DNA of 64,000 nt. Source: Thermus caldilimi (GTDB lineage Bacteria; Deinococcota; Deinococci; Deinococcales; Thermaceae). The translations under genes were made by a program, and so were the position numbers. The notes under the pieces were generated by a model. That model saw nothing but the letters and a program-made list of their open reading frames with translations. It did not search any database and was not told the DNA's origin. Shown here piece by piece: positions 48,577-59,844 of this stretch. Where the stretch lies: the NCBI RefSeq assembly GCF_004684245.1, contig NZ_CP038452.1:854796-918795 (forward strand), written 5' to 3'. How positions within the stretch are numbered: the first letter of the stretch is position 1; every line of letters begins with the position of its first letter.

Positions 48577-49782
48577 CTCAAAACTTGCACCTCCCGAATA
48601 CCCTGCATGAACACCCCCTTCCCCCCGCAGGCGGGGGCCAAAGACCCAAAGCTCCCAGCTCGGCCATGAGGACCCGCAAGACCACCTCCGGCAGCAGCAG
48701 GCGCGCCGCTGCCCACCCAGCCTCCCGCCAAGAAAGACCTCTCCCGTCTGGAGCTAGCCTCACCCAGTGGGCCAGCAGGTAAGCCAGGAAGGACAGCACC
48801 AGAAACCGATGCACCCCCAAGGCCGTCCGCTGCCCAAAACGCCCCAGGGAAAACTCGCTCTTTACCGTGCGGAAGAAGTGCTCAATGGTAAACCGCCGCC
48901 GCCCCCACACCAGCACAGTCCGTGGCCCCGCAGGAAAGGTGGCCACCACGTACCGCCACTCCCACCCTCCCCCGGGTAAGGGATAGCGGTACCAGCTCAC
49001 CCACACGGGAAAGGGAAGTCCCCGCAGATGCACCCGACTCCCCTGCCGTCTGAGCCCAAAGAGGGGAAGCCCCTCCCGCGTCTTTCGGTCCCGCCGCATC
49101 CCCACCACCGCTTCCAGACCCAACCCCCGCACCCCCACAAGAAACCGGGCGGTGCCGAAGGCAGCATCGGCCACCACCCGAAGGTGGAAGGACTTGCGCA
49201 TCCAGGGGGGCAGGGAGGCCAGAAGACGCAGGGCAAGGAGGGAAAGGGCCTTCTCCCCCTTCCCCCGCCACACCCGGTAGGCCCAGGGGATGCGCAGCTC
49301 TCCCAGCACCAGATAGAGCACCACCAGGTGGAGCCCCCACTTGCCGTGGAAAAAGGAGAGGGGCAAGGCGGGGAAGAGGCCCCGCTTCTCCAGGGTGACC
49401 AGGTCCAGGACCACCAGGAGCCTGGGCTTGGGCCCCCGCCTGGGCCTGGCCCGGTGGAGGGTTTCCTGGGCCTTCTTGCGAGCCAGGCGGATGAGGGCGC
49501 GGGTGGGCCAGGGATAGCGGTTGAGGAAGCGGGAGAGGGCGGAAGGGGACTTGGTCTTGCTGTGCTGGGGCCTGGCCTTGCCGTGGCCGGTGAGAAGGAG
49601 GAGAAGAAGCGCTTTGAGGGATTCGCGGAGGTGGGGGGTTGGCAGGAGGGCCAGGAGGGTCCAGAGTAGAGAATGGGCCGTTTGGGTCATGGCACCCTTC
49701 ATCCGAAGGGAACCCGGCGGCCCTTTTCAAGTGGTCCCCTGGCGCATGGGTATGCGGGGGGTGGATAAGTGCAAGTTTTGAG
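48577..49782 (-). mobile_element. IS4/IS701-like insertion sequence, copy 2
   Basis: 1,206 bp, same orientation, ends and size as copy 1, flanked by a 4-base repeat GTAG (48573-48576 and 49783-49786). It interrupts hsdS at codon 329 inside TRD2. Only 457 bp separate the two copies, so recombination between them could delete the middle of hsdS. Confidence 0.95.
48578..49702 (-). CDS. IS4/IS701-like DDE transposase, copy 2
   Basis: 374 residues, identical to the transposase of copy 1. The reading frame is intact, so the element may still be mobile; the identity of the copies points to a recent second insertion. Confidence 0.9.
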   Translation of the reverse strand: MKGAMTQTAHSLLWTLLALLPTPHLRESLKALLLLLLTGHGKARPQHSKTKSPSALSRFLNRYPWPTRALIRLARKKAQETLHRARPRRGPKPRLLVVLDLVTLEKRGLFPALPLSFFHGKWGLHLVVLYLVLGELRIPWAYRVWRGKGEKALSLLALRLLASLPPWMRKSFHLRVVADAAFGTARFLVGVRGLGLEAVVGMRRDRKTREGLPLFGLRRQGSRVHLRGLPFPVWVSWYRYPLPGGGWEWRYVVATFPAGPRTVLVWGRRRFTIEHFFRTVKSEFSLGRFGQRTALGVHRFLVLSFLAYLLAHWVRLAPDGRGLSWREAGWAAARLLLPEVVLRVLMAELGALGLWPPPAGGRGCSCRVFGRCKF

Positions 49783-50154
49783 GTAGCTATCAATCAAGAT
49801 TTGACAGCATTTATCCTTAATGAAGAAGTTGTTACTCCGTACTTTTTGGTTTATTTGCTAAAAGAGGAACGTTATCAAGCTTGGTTCGCCAACAACAAGA
49901 AAGGCACAACGATTAAGGGAGTTCCACGCCAAGAGCTTGTTGGTATCAAGATTCCCCTCCCTCCCCTCCCCGAGCAACAAGAAATCGCCCGCATCCTGCG
50001 GGCGGTGGATGAGCGCATCCAGGCGGAGGAGGCCTATGCCCGCGCGCTGGACGACCTTTTCAAAAGCCTATTGAGCGAGCTGATGACCGGGCGGCTTCGG
50101 GTAGCGCCCGACTCAGCAACGGAAACAGAACCCGTAGGGACAGGCCAGCCCGGG

Positions 50155-50183
50155 GTAGGGGCAAGGTACCGCCTCGCCCCTAC
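50155..50183. repeat. REP-like inverted repeat at the hsdS 3' end
   Basis: GTAGGGGC (50155-50162) and GCCCCTAC (50176-50183) enclose a 13-base loop with GGTACC. A related half-unit GTAGGGACAGGCC lies just upstream (50134-50146). These repeats encode the last residues of HsdS (VGTGQPGVGARYRLAPTT), an unusual tail. Confidence 0.75.
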
Positions 50184-50216
50184 GACGTCCACCACCGAAG
50201 AAACAAAGGGGGGATG

Positions 50217-50401
50217 ATGCCCTACGATCCGAACCGCCACCACCGCCGTTCCATTCGCCTGAAGGGGTACGATTACACCCAACCGGGCGCGTACTTCATC
50301 ACCATCTGCACCCACGAGCGGGCACATCTCTTCGGCGCCGTGGTGGAGGGAGAAATGCAGAAGCTGATGAACCGGAGCGCACCCCCTCGGGAGGACCCGC
50401 C

Positions 50402-50405
<4 letters not shown>
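50217..50405 (+). pseudogene. Truncated REP-associated (RAYT) transposase
   Basis: The frame opens at ATG 50217 (or 50214). It reads MPYDPNRHHRRSIRLKGYDY and continues YFITICTHERAHLFGAVVEG, the typical N-terminus of REP-associated Y1 transposases (usually about 170-220 residues). After about 46 residues the similarity ends and the frame stops at the hsdR start. The catalytic tyrosine region is missing. It is a remnant that matches the REP palindromes around it. Confidence 0.85.
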
Positions 50406-53322
<2,917 letters not shown>

Positions 53323-53326
<4 letters not shown>

Positions 53327-53631
53327 GAAAATCCCCTTCCGAGTGGCAACCGCTGGAACAGGCTGTGCCTTCCGATATCTTCCGCGCCGAGGTGGAAGCT
53401 TGGGCGCGGCGCCTGGGCGTGACCCCGCGGGAGATCCACATTCGCCCCATGAAGCGCAAATGGGCAAGCTGCTCCTCGAGGGGGCGCCTCACCTTTTCCA
53501 CCGACCTCCTGCACCAACCGGCGGAGTTTCGCCGCGAGGTGATTGTGCACGAACTGCTCCACCTAAAGTTACCCAACCACGGCCGGCTGTTTAAGGCCCT
53601 CCTCAAAGCGTACCTGAAGCAGGACTTTTAA
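53323..53631 (+). CDS. YgjP-like (DUF45) metal-dependent hydrolase
   Basis: 102 residues, shorter than the usual 170-240. The zinc motif HELLH in VIVHELLHLKLPNHGRLF and the preceding KRKWASCSSRGRLTF are diagnostic of the YgjP/SprT-like DUF45 family. Such genes often follow type I R-M operons; their role there is unknown. The start ATG 53323 overlaps the hsdR stop. The N-terminal half of the family domain is reduced. Confidence 0.88.
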
Positions 53632-54287
53632 CCGAAGAAAAAGCCGAAGAAAACCCTGCGGGCCAAGCGCAACACCTCCTGGATAGGCCCCCGCAACACG
53701 GTAAGGATCAGAAGAAAGGAAAGCCAGGCATACTGCTCCAGCCGCCAAAGAAGGGGTTGCCAGGAAAGGGGAAGAAGGCTTTGCAGGATCTTGGAGCCGT
53801 CCAAAGGGGGGATGGGCAGAAGGTTGAAGACCGCCAGGACCAGGTTGATGGAACTGGCGAAAAAGGCCGCTAGGGCCAAAAGCCCCGTTAACGTCTGCCC
53901 CTCCCCCCTCAGGGTCAGCACCACCCCTAAGGGGTCCAGGGCAAATAGCCCCCGCACCAGAAGGGCAAAGAGCACGGCCAGAACCAGGTTGATGACGATC
54001 CCGGCAATGGAGACCACAAAAAGCCCCAGGCGGTAGGGGCGGAAGGCCGGGGGATAGATGGGCACGGGCCTGGCCCACCCAAACCCCACCAGGAGAAGGA
54101 GCACCGTGCCCAAGGGATCCAGGTGCCTTAAGGGGTTAAGGGTAAGCCGCCCCTGGCGCTTGGCGGTGGCGTCCCCGAAGAGGTAGGCGGCGTAGGCGTG
54201 GCCCAGCTCGTGCAGGACCAGGCTAAACACCAAGGCGGCAAAGGCCAGTACAAAGGCCAAGGGGTCCTGCTGCAAAAGTCCGATCAT
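53628..54287 (-). CDS. M50-family intramembrane metalloprotease
   Basis: 219 residues with about six membrane helices. The zinc motif [14 protein letters not shown] is in helix 2, and [14 protein letters not shown] carries the distal Asp. The [17 protein letters not shown] stretch is typical of the Rip-like short M50 group. It would cut membrane-embedded substrates. It overlaps by four bases both the YgjP-like gene (convergent) and its upstream paralogue. Confidence 0.93.
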   Translation of the reverse strand: MIGLLQQDPLAFVLAFAALVFSLVLHELGHAYAAYLFGDATAKRQGRLTLNPLRHLDPLGTVLLLLVGFGWARPVPIYPPAFRPYRLGLFVVSIAGIVINLVLAVLFALLVRGLFALDPLGVVLTLRGEGQTLTGLLALAAFFASSINLVLAVFNLLPIPPLDGSKILQSLLPLSWQPLLWRLEQYAWLSFLLILTVLRGPIQEVLRLARRVFFGFFFG

Positions 54288-54888
54288 AGCCCAAAAGCCC
54301 TGTAGAAGGTTTCCAAAAGCCCTGCAAGTCCCCGGATCACCGAGCCCGTGACCCCAGTAAAGGAGAGAACCAGGAAGATCAGGATGAAGCCCAGGGGTCC
54401 ATAGGCCGCAAGCTGGTCCAGAAAGCGCCGGGCCTCATACCCGCCCACCGCATACAGGGCCTTAGCCCCGTCCAAAGGGGGCACGGGGAAAAGGTAGATG
54501 GCGGCGTGGAGAAGCATGAGCCTTTGGGCCAGCAAAAGCCCTTCGCCGAAGGGATAGGGCAGAAAGCGGGCGAAAAGGCCATAGAAGAAGGCGGCCACAA
54601 AGAACCCCAGAGGCCCCATGAGGGCCACCATGGCCCCTTCCTCCCGGGAAGGTTCGTGGGCACGAACCGGGGCCAGCCGAAGCCCAGAAGGACCAAGAGG
54701 ACCAGGCCCAAGGGCTCCAGGTGGGCCCGGAGGTCCAGGGAAAGAAAACCATAACGTCGGGGGGCGGTCTCCCCATATCGGTCCGCCAGGTAGGCTTGGA
54801 ACAGGTTGTGGACTACCAGGCCAAAAACAGCGAAGGCGAAGGCCACCAGGAAGACCGGGGGGTCATTGAGGTACGGAAAAAGACCCAT
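54284..54888 (-). pseudogene. M50-like paralogue lacking HExxH, one frame break
   Basis: This gene aligns with the M50 protease next to it, but HELGHAY is replaced by HNLFQAY, so the catalytic Glu and second His are lost; the distal YLFPVPPLDGAKAL remains. Reading from ATG 54888, the frame breaks at the four-G run 54634-54637 (NLPGRKG then AMVALMGPLGFFV in the next frame). One added G gives about 201 residues. I read it as a catalytically dead paralogue, and the break as a likely sequence error. Confidence 0.8.
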
Positions 54889-57349
54889 CGCCTATCAGTC
54901 TACGCGCTAAGGCCAGTTCCTCTTCAAAGGTCCTTACCTCCCCCCGAGCCCGCGCCTCGGCCACCTGGCGCAGGATCTCCCCCACCTTAGGACCCGGCTT
55001 CAGGCCCAGCTGCAAGAGGTCCCGCCCCATGAGGACCCGCCTTTTTTCCATTAGCCAGCCCTCCTTCTCGGGGAATAGGGCCAGAAAAACCCCACGCAAG
55101 GGCTCTTTTCCCAAAATTTCCTTGTCCGCCTCTTCCCAGGAGCCTTTGAGCAGCAGAGCCAAAACCTCCTGCAACCGCTTGGGAAGCCCCAAGGCCGAGG
55201 CCTTTTCCAGAGGGTTTTCCTGGAAGTAGAGGAGAAGGAGGAGGCGGGTTTCCACCCTCGCTCGCCCAGGCGGGAACCCTTCCTCTTCCAGGGACCCCCA
55301 CCTGAGCCGTAAAAAGGGGTCCTTGGGTGGAAGCTTTAGCCCATAAAGGGGGCCCAAAACCCCAAGCTCCTCTAAAAGAAAAAGGGCTTCCAGGAAAGTC
55401 TCCTCCTCCAGGGTCAAGAAGAGTTCGTCGCGGAGGCGGCTTTTGCTGGCGGTCCTAAGCACCTCCGGCAGGAGGGCGGGAGGCAGGGCCTTCAAGGCTT
55501 CCTCGGCGAAGCGGAAGGCGAGCCTGGCCGCAAGGCGCGCCCCCCGGACGATGCGGCTCGGGTCCTCCACGAAGGAAAGGGGATGAAGGGGACGTAGAAG
55601 GCGGTTCCTTAGATCCTCGAGGCCCCCATAAGGATCCAAAAGCTCTAAGGTGGCCAAGGACAGGGCCATGGCGTTCACCGTGTAATCCCGCCTCTCCAGG
55701 TCCTTGGCGATGGGGGCCGGACGCACCTGGGGTAAGGCGCCGGGATAGGGGTAGACCTCCTCCCGGCTTTCCGCCAGGTCCACGGTAAGGCCGAAACTCA
55801 GGTGCACCCGGGCGGTACCAAAGGCATAGTGGAGGCCAAAGCTACCCCCGAAGCGCTCCGCCAAAAAGCGGGCCACCTCCCCCACCCTGACCCCCGGTTC
55901 CAGAACCAGGTCCAGGTCGGGGCCCGACCGGTCCAAAAGGGCATCCCGCACCGCCCCCCCCACCAGGTAGATCCCTTGCGGGAACACCTCCCTAAGGGCC
56001 AGAACCACCCGCCTGGCCCCTTCGGGCAAGGCTTCCAGGATCCGCTCCCCCAGGGGCTTCTCCAAAGCGGGCCTCTTGCGGTAGAGGTCGGTACGGGTGA
56101 AGATTCCAAGAAGCTTAACACCCTCCCCCAACCTCTCCCCCACCAGGACCCTTCCCCCTCCCGTCTTCAAGTGGGGCTCCACCTCGGAGAGAGGGGTCTT
56201 TGGGGGAAGGACCAGGGCCCGGGCCAAAAACCCCTCCACAGGGTGCTCGGCTAAGCCGAGCCTTTCCGCCTTCCTGAGGTCCCTTCTCCGGGCCAGGCCC
56301 AAGACCCGCACCCTTCCCCCCTCCAGGGGCTCCACCACCGGCATGGCCCCGTACCCCCGCTCCTCGAGGGTCCGCAGGGCTTCCCGCACGGTGGTGGGGC
56401 GCAGGGTTTCCACAGGCGCGGACATGACTTCGGCTAGGGTGGGCTCGGGCTCCAGGTACTGGGGAAGGCTTTCCAAAAGGCGCCGCACCGCATTGCGTAC
56501 CCCCCGCACCCGGGCAAAGGCCGCCCGGGGGTGCCCCCCACCTCCCACCTGGGAAAGCCAGCGGCCCACATCCAACCGCTCCCGGCTCCGGGCGATGAGG
56601 AGGACCTCCCGGGCAAGCCGGAGGACCAGGAGAACGCCATCGGCCTCGTGCAGGTCCAAAAGAGCATGGGCAAGGGGGGCCAAGGCCGGCACATAGCCCT
56701 CCTCCTGAGCCCGGGCGAGGAGGAGCCGGAACCCCTGCCGTTCCACCACCTTGGCAGTGCGGATAAGGCTCTTCAGAACCTCCCGGGCCTCCGCTCCCAG
56801 CTGGGGCCGCACCCACTCCCGCACCCGGGGGATCTCCGCCCCCTGCTGGGCTAAAAAGTGAGCGGCCTCGAGGTCCAAGGGGGTGGTGGAGGGAAAGCTG
56901 AACCCTCCGGTATCCTCCCAGATCCCCGTGTAGGCCAAGGTGGCCTCCAAAGGCGTGAGGGTCAGGCCTCGCTCCCGGATTAAGGGAACCAGGAGGCTTA
57001 CCGTGGCCCCCACCTGGGCCGCCCTACCCCCCACCGCGGGCACATCCCCCGGGGCCCGCGGATGGTGGTCATAGACCTGGAACGGCACCCGCCCCACCAG
57101 GGCCTTAAAGGGACCGATGCGCTCGGGCCGGGCGTTGTCCACCAAGACCACCTCGGTCACCCTTTCCACGGGGATCTCCGCAGCCGGAACCAGATCCAGA
57201 CGATCCTCCAAAAGGGGGGCGATTTCCTTCAAGGGCCCCTCGAGGCCCCCAATCAAGGCCAGAACGCTTCCCGGAAAGAGCCTTCCCGCCAGGACCATGG
57301 AACCCAGAGCGTCAAAGTCCAGGTTCTCGTGGGCTACCACCACCCGCAC
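54863..57349 (-). CDS. DHH-CBS-tRNA nucleotidyltransferase fusion
   Basis: 828 residues. The N-terminal DHH/DHHA1 phosphoesterase-like part (about 1-300) has HENLDFDALGSM and VYDHHPR. Two CBS modules (about 305-430) follow. The C-terminal class II polynucleotide adenylyltransferase begins GIYLVGGAVRDALLDR, with catalytic DLDLVLE, RRDYTVNAMA and DPSRIVRGARLAARL. Such fusions occur in Aquificae and Deinococcota and act as A-adding or CCA-adding enzymes. Which activity applies here is not certain. Its 3' end overlaps the M50-like gene. Confidence 0.93.
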   Translation of the reverse strand: MRVVVAHENLDFDALGSMVLAGRLFPGSVLALIGGLEGPLKEIAPLLEDRLDLVPAAEIPVERVTEVVLVDNARPERIGPFKALVGRVPFQVYDHHPRAPGDVPAVGGRAAQVGATVSLLVPLIRERGLTLTPLEATLAYTGIWEDTGGFSFPSTTPLDLEAAHFLAQQGAEIPRVREWVRPQLGAEAREVLKSLIRTAKVVERQGFRLLLARAQEEGYVPALAPLAHALLDLHEADGVLLVLRLAREVLLIARSRERLDVGRWLSQVGGGGHPRAAFARVRGVRNAVRRLLESLPQYLEPEPTLAEVMSAPVETLRPTTVREALRTLEERGYGAMPVVEPLEGGRVRVLGLARRRDLRKAERLGLAEHPVEGFLARALVLPPKTPLSEVEPHLKTGGGRVLVGERLGEGVKLLGIFTRTDLYRKRPALEKPLGERILEALPEGARRVVLALREVFPQGIYLVGGAVRDALLDRSGPDLDLVLEPGVRVGEVARFLAERFGGSFGLHYAFGTARVHLSFGLTVDLAESREEVYPYPGALPQVRPAPIAKDLERRDYTVNAMALSLATLELLDPYGGLEDLRNRLLRPLHPLSFVEDPSRIVRGARLAARLAFRFAEEALKALPPALLPEVLRTASKSRLRDELFLTLEEETFLEALFLLEELGVLGPLYGLKLPPKDPFLRLRWGSLEEEGFPPGRARVETRLLLLLYFQENPLEKASALGLPKRLQEVLALLLKGSWEEADKEILGKEPLRGVFLALFPEKEGWLMEKRRVLMGRDLLQLGLKPGPKVGEILRQVAEARARGEVRTFEEELALARRLIGDGSFSVPQ

Positions 57350-57362
57350 ACCTTCAGCTTAC

Positions 57363-57391
57363 TTGACGATAAAAACGGGCCTTGTTAAACT
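57363..57391 (+). promoter_or_regulatory. Promoter of tRNA-Ser
   Basis: TTGACG (57363-57368), 17 bases, TAAACT (57386-57391). The tRNA 5' end is 15 bases downstream. Confidence 0.75.
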
Positions 57392-57405
57392 CAGGCTTGG
57401 CACTT

Positions 57406-57499
57406 GGAGAGGTGCCCGAGTGGCTGAAGGGACACGACTGGAAATCGTGTAGGCGGGCTTAAACCTGCCTCGCGGGTTCGAATCCCGCCCTCTCCGCCA
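57406..57499 (+). tRNA. tRNA-Ser (GGA)
   Basis: 94-nt class II tRNA with a long variable arm. The acceptor GGAGAGG pairs with CCTCTCC; discriminator G precedes encoded CCA. The anticodon stem CACGA/TCGTG encloses CTGGAAA, giving anticodon GGA (Ser, UCC/UCU). The T-arm is GCGGG-TTCGAAT-CCCGC. Confidence 0.96.
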
Positions 57500-57504
57500 A
57501 AAGT

Positions 57505-57530
57505 CCCCTGCCCTTCAGGGCAGGGGATTG
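57505..57530 (+). terminator. Terminator of tRNA-Ser
   Basis: CCCCTGCCC-TTCA-GGGCAGGGG starts six bases after the tRNA CCA and is followed by ATTGTCTA. The hairpin overlaps the last codons of the convergent oxidoreductase gene and may serve both strands. Confidence 0.75.
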
Positions 57531-58762
57531 TCTACTTGAACGACCCGCCCCTTCCTCCTGGCCTCCTCGGCCAGGAAGGTGAGCCGGTGGGCCAGCACCG
57601 CTTCGGCGAAGGGCTCCAAAAGCCCCTCGTCCCCCCGGGCCACCGCCTCCAAAAAGGCCCGCGTGAGCCCCTGGTCCCCACCCCCGTGCCCCGTGCGGAT
57701 GGAACCCTCCCGCTCCGTCTCCAGGTCAATCACCCGCTCCCCCCGCACAAAGGGGTAGACCCGCAGGTACCGCCCGTCCCCAAAAAGCTCCCCCTCCGTG
57801 CCAAAAATGCGCGTCTCCCGAAACCGCATCCGGGATAGCCCCTCCACGTGCAGGCTCGCCGTCTTCCCGTCCTCGTACTCCAGGGCCACCACCTGGTGGT
57901 CCGCCACGTCGTTTCGCCCCAGGTACACGCACTCCCCGTAGGGGCCCTCCGCCAGGGCCCTCTCCAGGTTCTCCCTGGTCACCGGGTAGGCCACCACGTC
58001 CAGGGGCCACCCCCGCTCCCCCCTTTGGTAGCTCTCCAGGTAGATGCGCCGGGCGGAAAAGGGGCAGGCCCGCTCCACCTCCTCCGGGCAGAGGAGGCAG
58101 CGGTCGGCCGCCCCCTTGGGCCTCCTCTCGGGGCGGAAGTGGTAAAGCCCCCCGAAGGAGGCCACCCGCCGCACCGTCCCGGGCAGGACGAAAAGCAGCC
58201 AGTCCAGGTCGTGGATGCTCTTGGCCAGGAGGAAGGGGCTGGACTCCGCCTCCTTCCGCCAGTTCCCCCGCACGAAGCTGTGGGCGTAGTGCCAGTGGCC
58301 CACGGGCTCCAGGTGTTGCACGGAAACGGGCTCCCCGATGGCCCCCTCCCGCAGCAGGCGCTTCAGGGCCTGGGCGTAGGGGGTGTAGCGCAGGACGTGG
58401 GCCACGGCCACCATCCTCCCGGTGCGGGCCTTGGCCTGGGCCACCTCCCACACCTCCTCCCAGGTGGGGGCGATGGGCTTTTCCAGGAGGAGGTGGTAGC
58501 CCTTTTCCATCAGGGCCACCGCCGCCTCCTTATGGAGGCGGTCGGGCAGGGCCACCACCGCGGCCTGGGCCAGCTGCGGCTTCTCCAGCGCTTCCCGCCA
58601 GTCCCGGAAGGAGTGCTCCACGTGGAAGGCCTGCCGGAAGGCCTCAAGCCGCTCGGGACGGGGGTCCGCCACCCCCAGGATGCGGGCGCCCAGGGCGTGG
58701 GCGTGGCGGGCGTAGGCGAAACCGCGGTTGCCCGCCCCCAGCACCAGGAGGGAAACCGGCAT
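57515..58762 (-). CDS. Gfo/Idh/MocA family oxidoreductase
   Basis: 415 residues. The Rossmann NAD(P) motif LGAGNRGFAYARHAHALG is at residues 8-25, and the conserved EKP in HLLLEKPIAPTWEE follows. KSIHDLDWLLF contains the His-Asp substrate motif of the family. A cysteine cluster RCLLCPEEVERACPF (about 227-241) is seen only in some members and may bind zinc. The substrate is probably a sugar or inositol derivative, but no pathway genes lie nearby. Confidence 0.88.
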   Translation of the reverse strand: MPVSLLVLGAGNRGFAYARHAHALGARILGVADPRPERLEAFRQAFHVEHSFRDWREALEKPQLAQAAVVALPDRLHKEAAVALMEKGYHLLLEKPIAPTWEEVWEVAQAKARTGRMVAVAHVLRYTPYAQALKRLLREGAIGEPVSVQHLEPVGHWHYAHSFVRGNWRKEAESSPFLLAKSIHDLDWLLFVLPGTVRRVASFGGLYHFRPERRPKGAADRCLLCPEEVERACPFSARRIYLESYQRGERGWPLDVVAYPVTRENLERALAEGPYGECVYLGRNDVADHQVVALEYEDGKTASLHVEGLSRMRFRETRIFGTEGELFGDGRYLRVYPFVRGERVIDLETEREGSIRTGHGGGDQGLTRAFLEAVARGDEGLLEPFAEAVLAHRLTFLAEEARRKGRVVQVDNPLP

Positions 58763-58820
58763 GCTTCCAGTTTAAGCGCCTCCTTCGTGCGAACAGGGGG
58801 CATGGGGGTTAAACGCTTTT

Positions 58821-58842
58821 CCCCCCTCGCTACCGAGGGGGG
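58821..58842 (-). terminator. Hairpin downstream of the tRNA-Ala fragment
   Basis: CCCCCCTCG and its complement enclose four bases. It lies 20 bases beyond the CCA end of the tRNA-Ala fragment on the minus strand, where the original tRNA gene's terminator would be expected. No T-run follows. The 58763-59173 interval otherwise holds only the tRNA fragment; I see no gene in it. Confidence 0.45.
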
Positions 58843-58861
58843 AAGCTTTGCAGCCTGGAGC

Positions 58862-58906
58862 TGGTGGAGCGGAGGGGATTCGAACCCCTGACCTCCCGCT
58901 TGCAAG
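58862..58906 (-). other. tRNA-Ala (UGC) 3' fragment, probable att site
   Basis: On the minus strand, from the anticodon loop (TTGCAA) onward the sequence is a good tRNA-Ala: stem GCGGG, variable loop, T-arm AGGGG-TTCGAAT-CCCCT, acceptor CCGCTCC, A and CCA. The 5' half does not pair. Such 3' fragments are left when an integrase inserts an element into a tRNA gene. The orientation puts the element to the right of it, at 58.9 kb and beyond. Confidence 0.75.
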
Positions 58907-59173
58907 GTCTGCGATTCACCCCCACTTCACCCCAGGTTATCGATTGCCAATCGGCAAAGGGACGTTACGGAGGCCACGAAAACCTCCTTGGGAATGGACC
59001 GAAATAGGCACCCTTCCTACCGGATAAGGGGTAAATAAGGGGTAAGACGGGAGATGCGTCCTGGACGAGGCTCCCAAAGGGGGGAGGGACTGCCAAGTGG
59101 CAAAGGGATTCCGTGCGTGGGGGCTCCCCGGGCACATGACCACCTGCTCCCCCGGGTCTCGTACCATGTTCCC

Positions 59174-59689
59174 GTGAGGGGGGACCCGTGCATCACCCCA
59201 TTGGCCAAGGCCCTTGAGGGAATCCCCGGAGGTGAGGAGGCCCAGGCTTTGCTGGTCCTGCTCCCCTTGGGGGACGCTCCCCTCCCCAAGACCATCACCG
59301 CCTCCCTGGACGCCCTCGCCAAAGCCCATGGGGATTCCCTTCCGAAGGAGGCCTTCCCCACCCTCCTGGACCACGCCTGGGACTGTGCCCCCCTCATGCG
59401 CAAGCTGGCGGCCCGCAAGGAGGCCCCGCCCGAGGTCCTGGACCGCCTGGCCCAACACCCCGAGCCCACGGTGCGGGCTCTCGTGGCCTTCCACCCCAAG
59501 GCCCACCCGGAGACCCTTACGGTCCTCTACCGGGACCCCACCGTCCCCTGGTGGGTCCTGAGGGGCCTGGTGCGCAACCCCAACACCCCCAGGGAGGTCC
59601 TGGAGGCCATCGCGAGGGCCAAATGGGGCAGGGAGATCACGGAGAGGGCAAGGGTCCGCCTGGATGCCACACCGGGAGGAAACCCCTGA
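59174..59689 (+). CDS. Leucine-rich-variant-like helical repeat protein
   Basis: 171 residues from GTG 59174; the true start is uncertain because the frame stays open upstream. The C-terminal half has repeats of about 24 residues with the pattern APPEVLDRLAQHPEPTVRAL, HPETLTVLYRDPTVPWWVLR and TPREVLEAIARAKWG. These alternate short helices as in LRV/HEAT proteins and probably bind another protein. It is the first gene inside the putative element. The substrate or partner is unknown. Confidence 0.6.
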   Translation: MRGDPCITPLAKALEGIPGGEEAQALLVLLPLGDAPLPKTITASLDALAKAHGDSLPKEAFPTLLDHAWDCAPLMRKLAARKEAPPEVLDRLAQHPEPTVRALVAFHPKAHPETLTVLYRDPTVPWWVLRGLVRNPNTPREVLEAIARAKWGREITERARVRLDATPGGNP

Positions 59690-59781
59690 CTTCCCTCGAG
59701 GGCCAATGCGCTTGCACCACTTTCTAGGGGATCAGGGGATACGAAACACATCGCCCCCCTCTAAACCGTATGGGCCTCCGC

Positions 59782-59797
59782 GAGGACATTTGTCCTC
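59782..59797. repeat. Inverted repeat upstream of TcmP gene
   Basis: GAGGACATTTGTCCTC, a perfect palindrome with 7-base arms, 35 bases before the TATAAT of the TcmP gene. A dimeric regulator could bind here. Further down, 59811-59824 reads AGCGGATAACAATT, a 14-base match to part of the E. coli lac operator. Confidence 0.5.
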
Positions 59798-59832
59798 ATA
59801 AGGGTTTGCAAGCGGATAACAATTCGTTTGGG

Positions 59833-59838
59833 TATAAT
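59833..59838 (+). promoter_or_regulatory. -10 of the TcmP gene (leaderless)
   Basis: A perfect TATAAT ends six bases before ATG 59845. There is no SD. The nearest -35-like TTGCAA (59806-59811) is 21 bases away, too far, so activation by a regulator is possible. Confidence 0.65.
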
Positions 59839-59844
59839 CCCACC

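Larger units (their letters stand above)
46382..50217 (+). pseudogene. hsdS: Type I specificity subunit gene split by two insertions
   Basis: Three hsdS pieces (46382-46913, 48124-48576, 49787-50217) join to 1,416 bases, 472 codons with no stop. Piece 1 carries target-recognition domain 1 and SPLPPLPEQQAIA. The join gives QQAIAYVLRTVQEAKRATER, the conserved helix. Piece 2 starts TRD2 (IGPIPAHWQVVQLGEV, FGGGTPSTRN), and the second join gives TFDVAINQDLTAFI. Piece 3 ends TRD2 with IPLPPLPEQQEIARILRAVD. The protein would choose the DNA site for HsdM and HsdR. As it stands it is inactive. TRD1 is AT-rich. Confidence 0.95.

Noticed and set aside
46914-49782. Two like-oriented IS copies as a composite transposon
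   Set aside because: The 457 bp between them are part of hsdS, and each copy has its own different 4-base target repeat; they are two independent insertions.
58862-58935. A complete tRNA-Ala gene
   Set aside because: The 5' half does not form acceptor, D or anticodon stems; only the 3' part is tRNA-like.
59811-59824. Cloning-vector contamination because of the lac-operator-like string
   Set aside because: The flanking bases differ from common vectors and run directly into a Thermus-style promoter and a natural TcmP gene.
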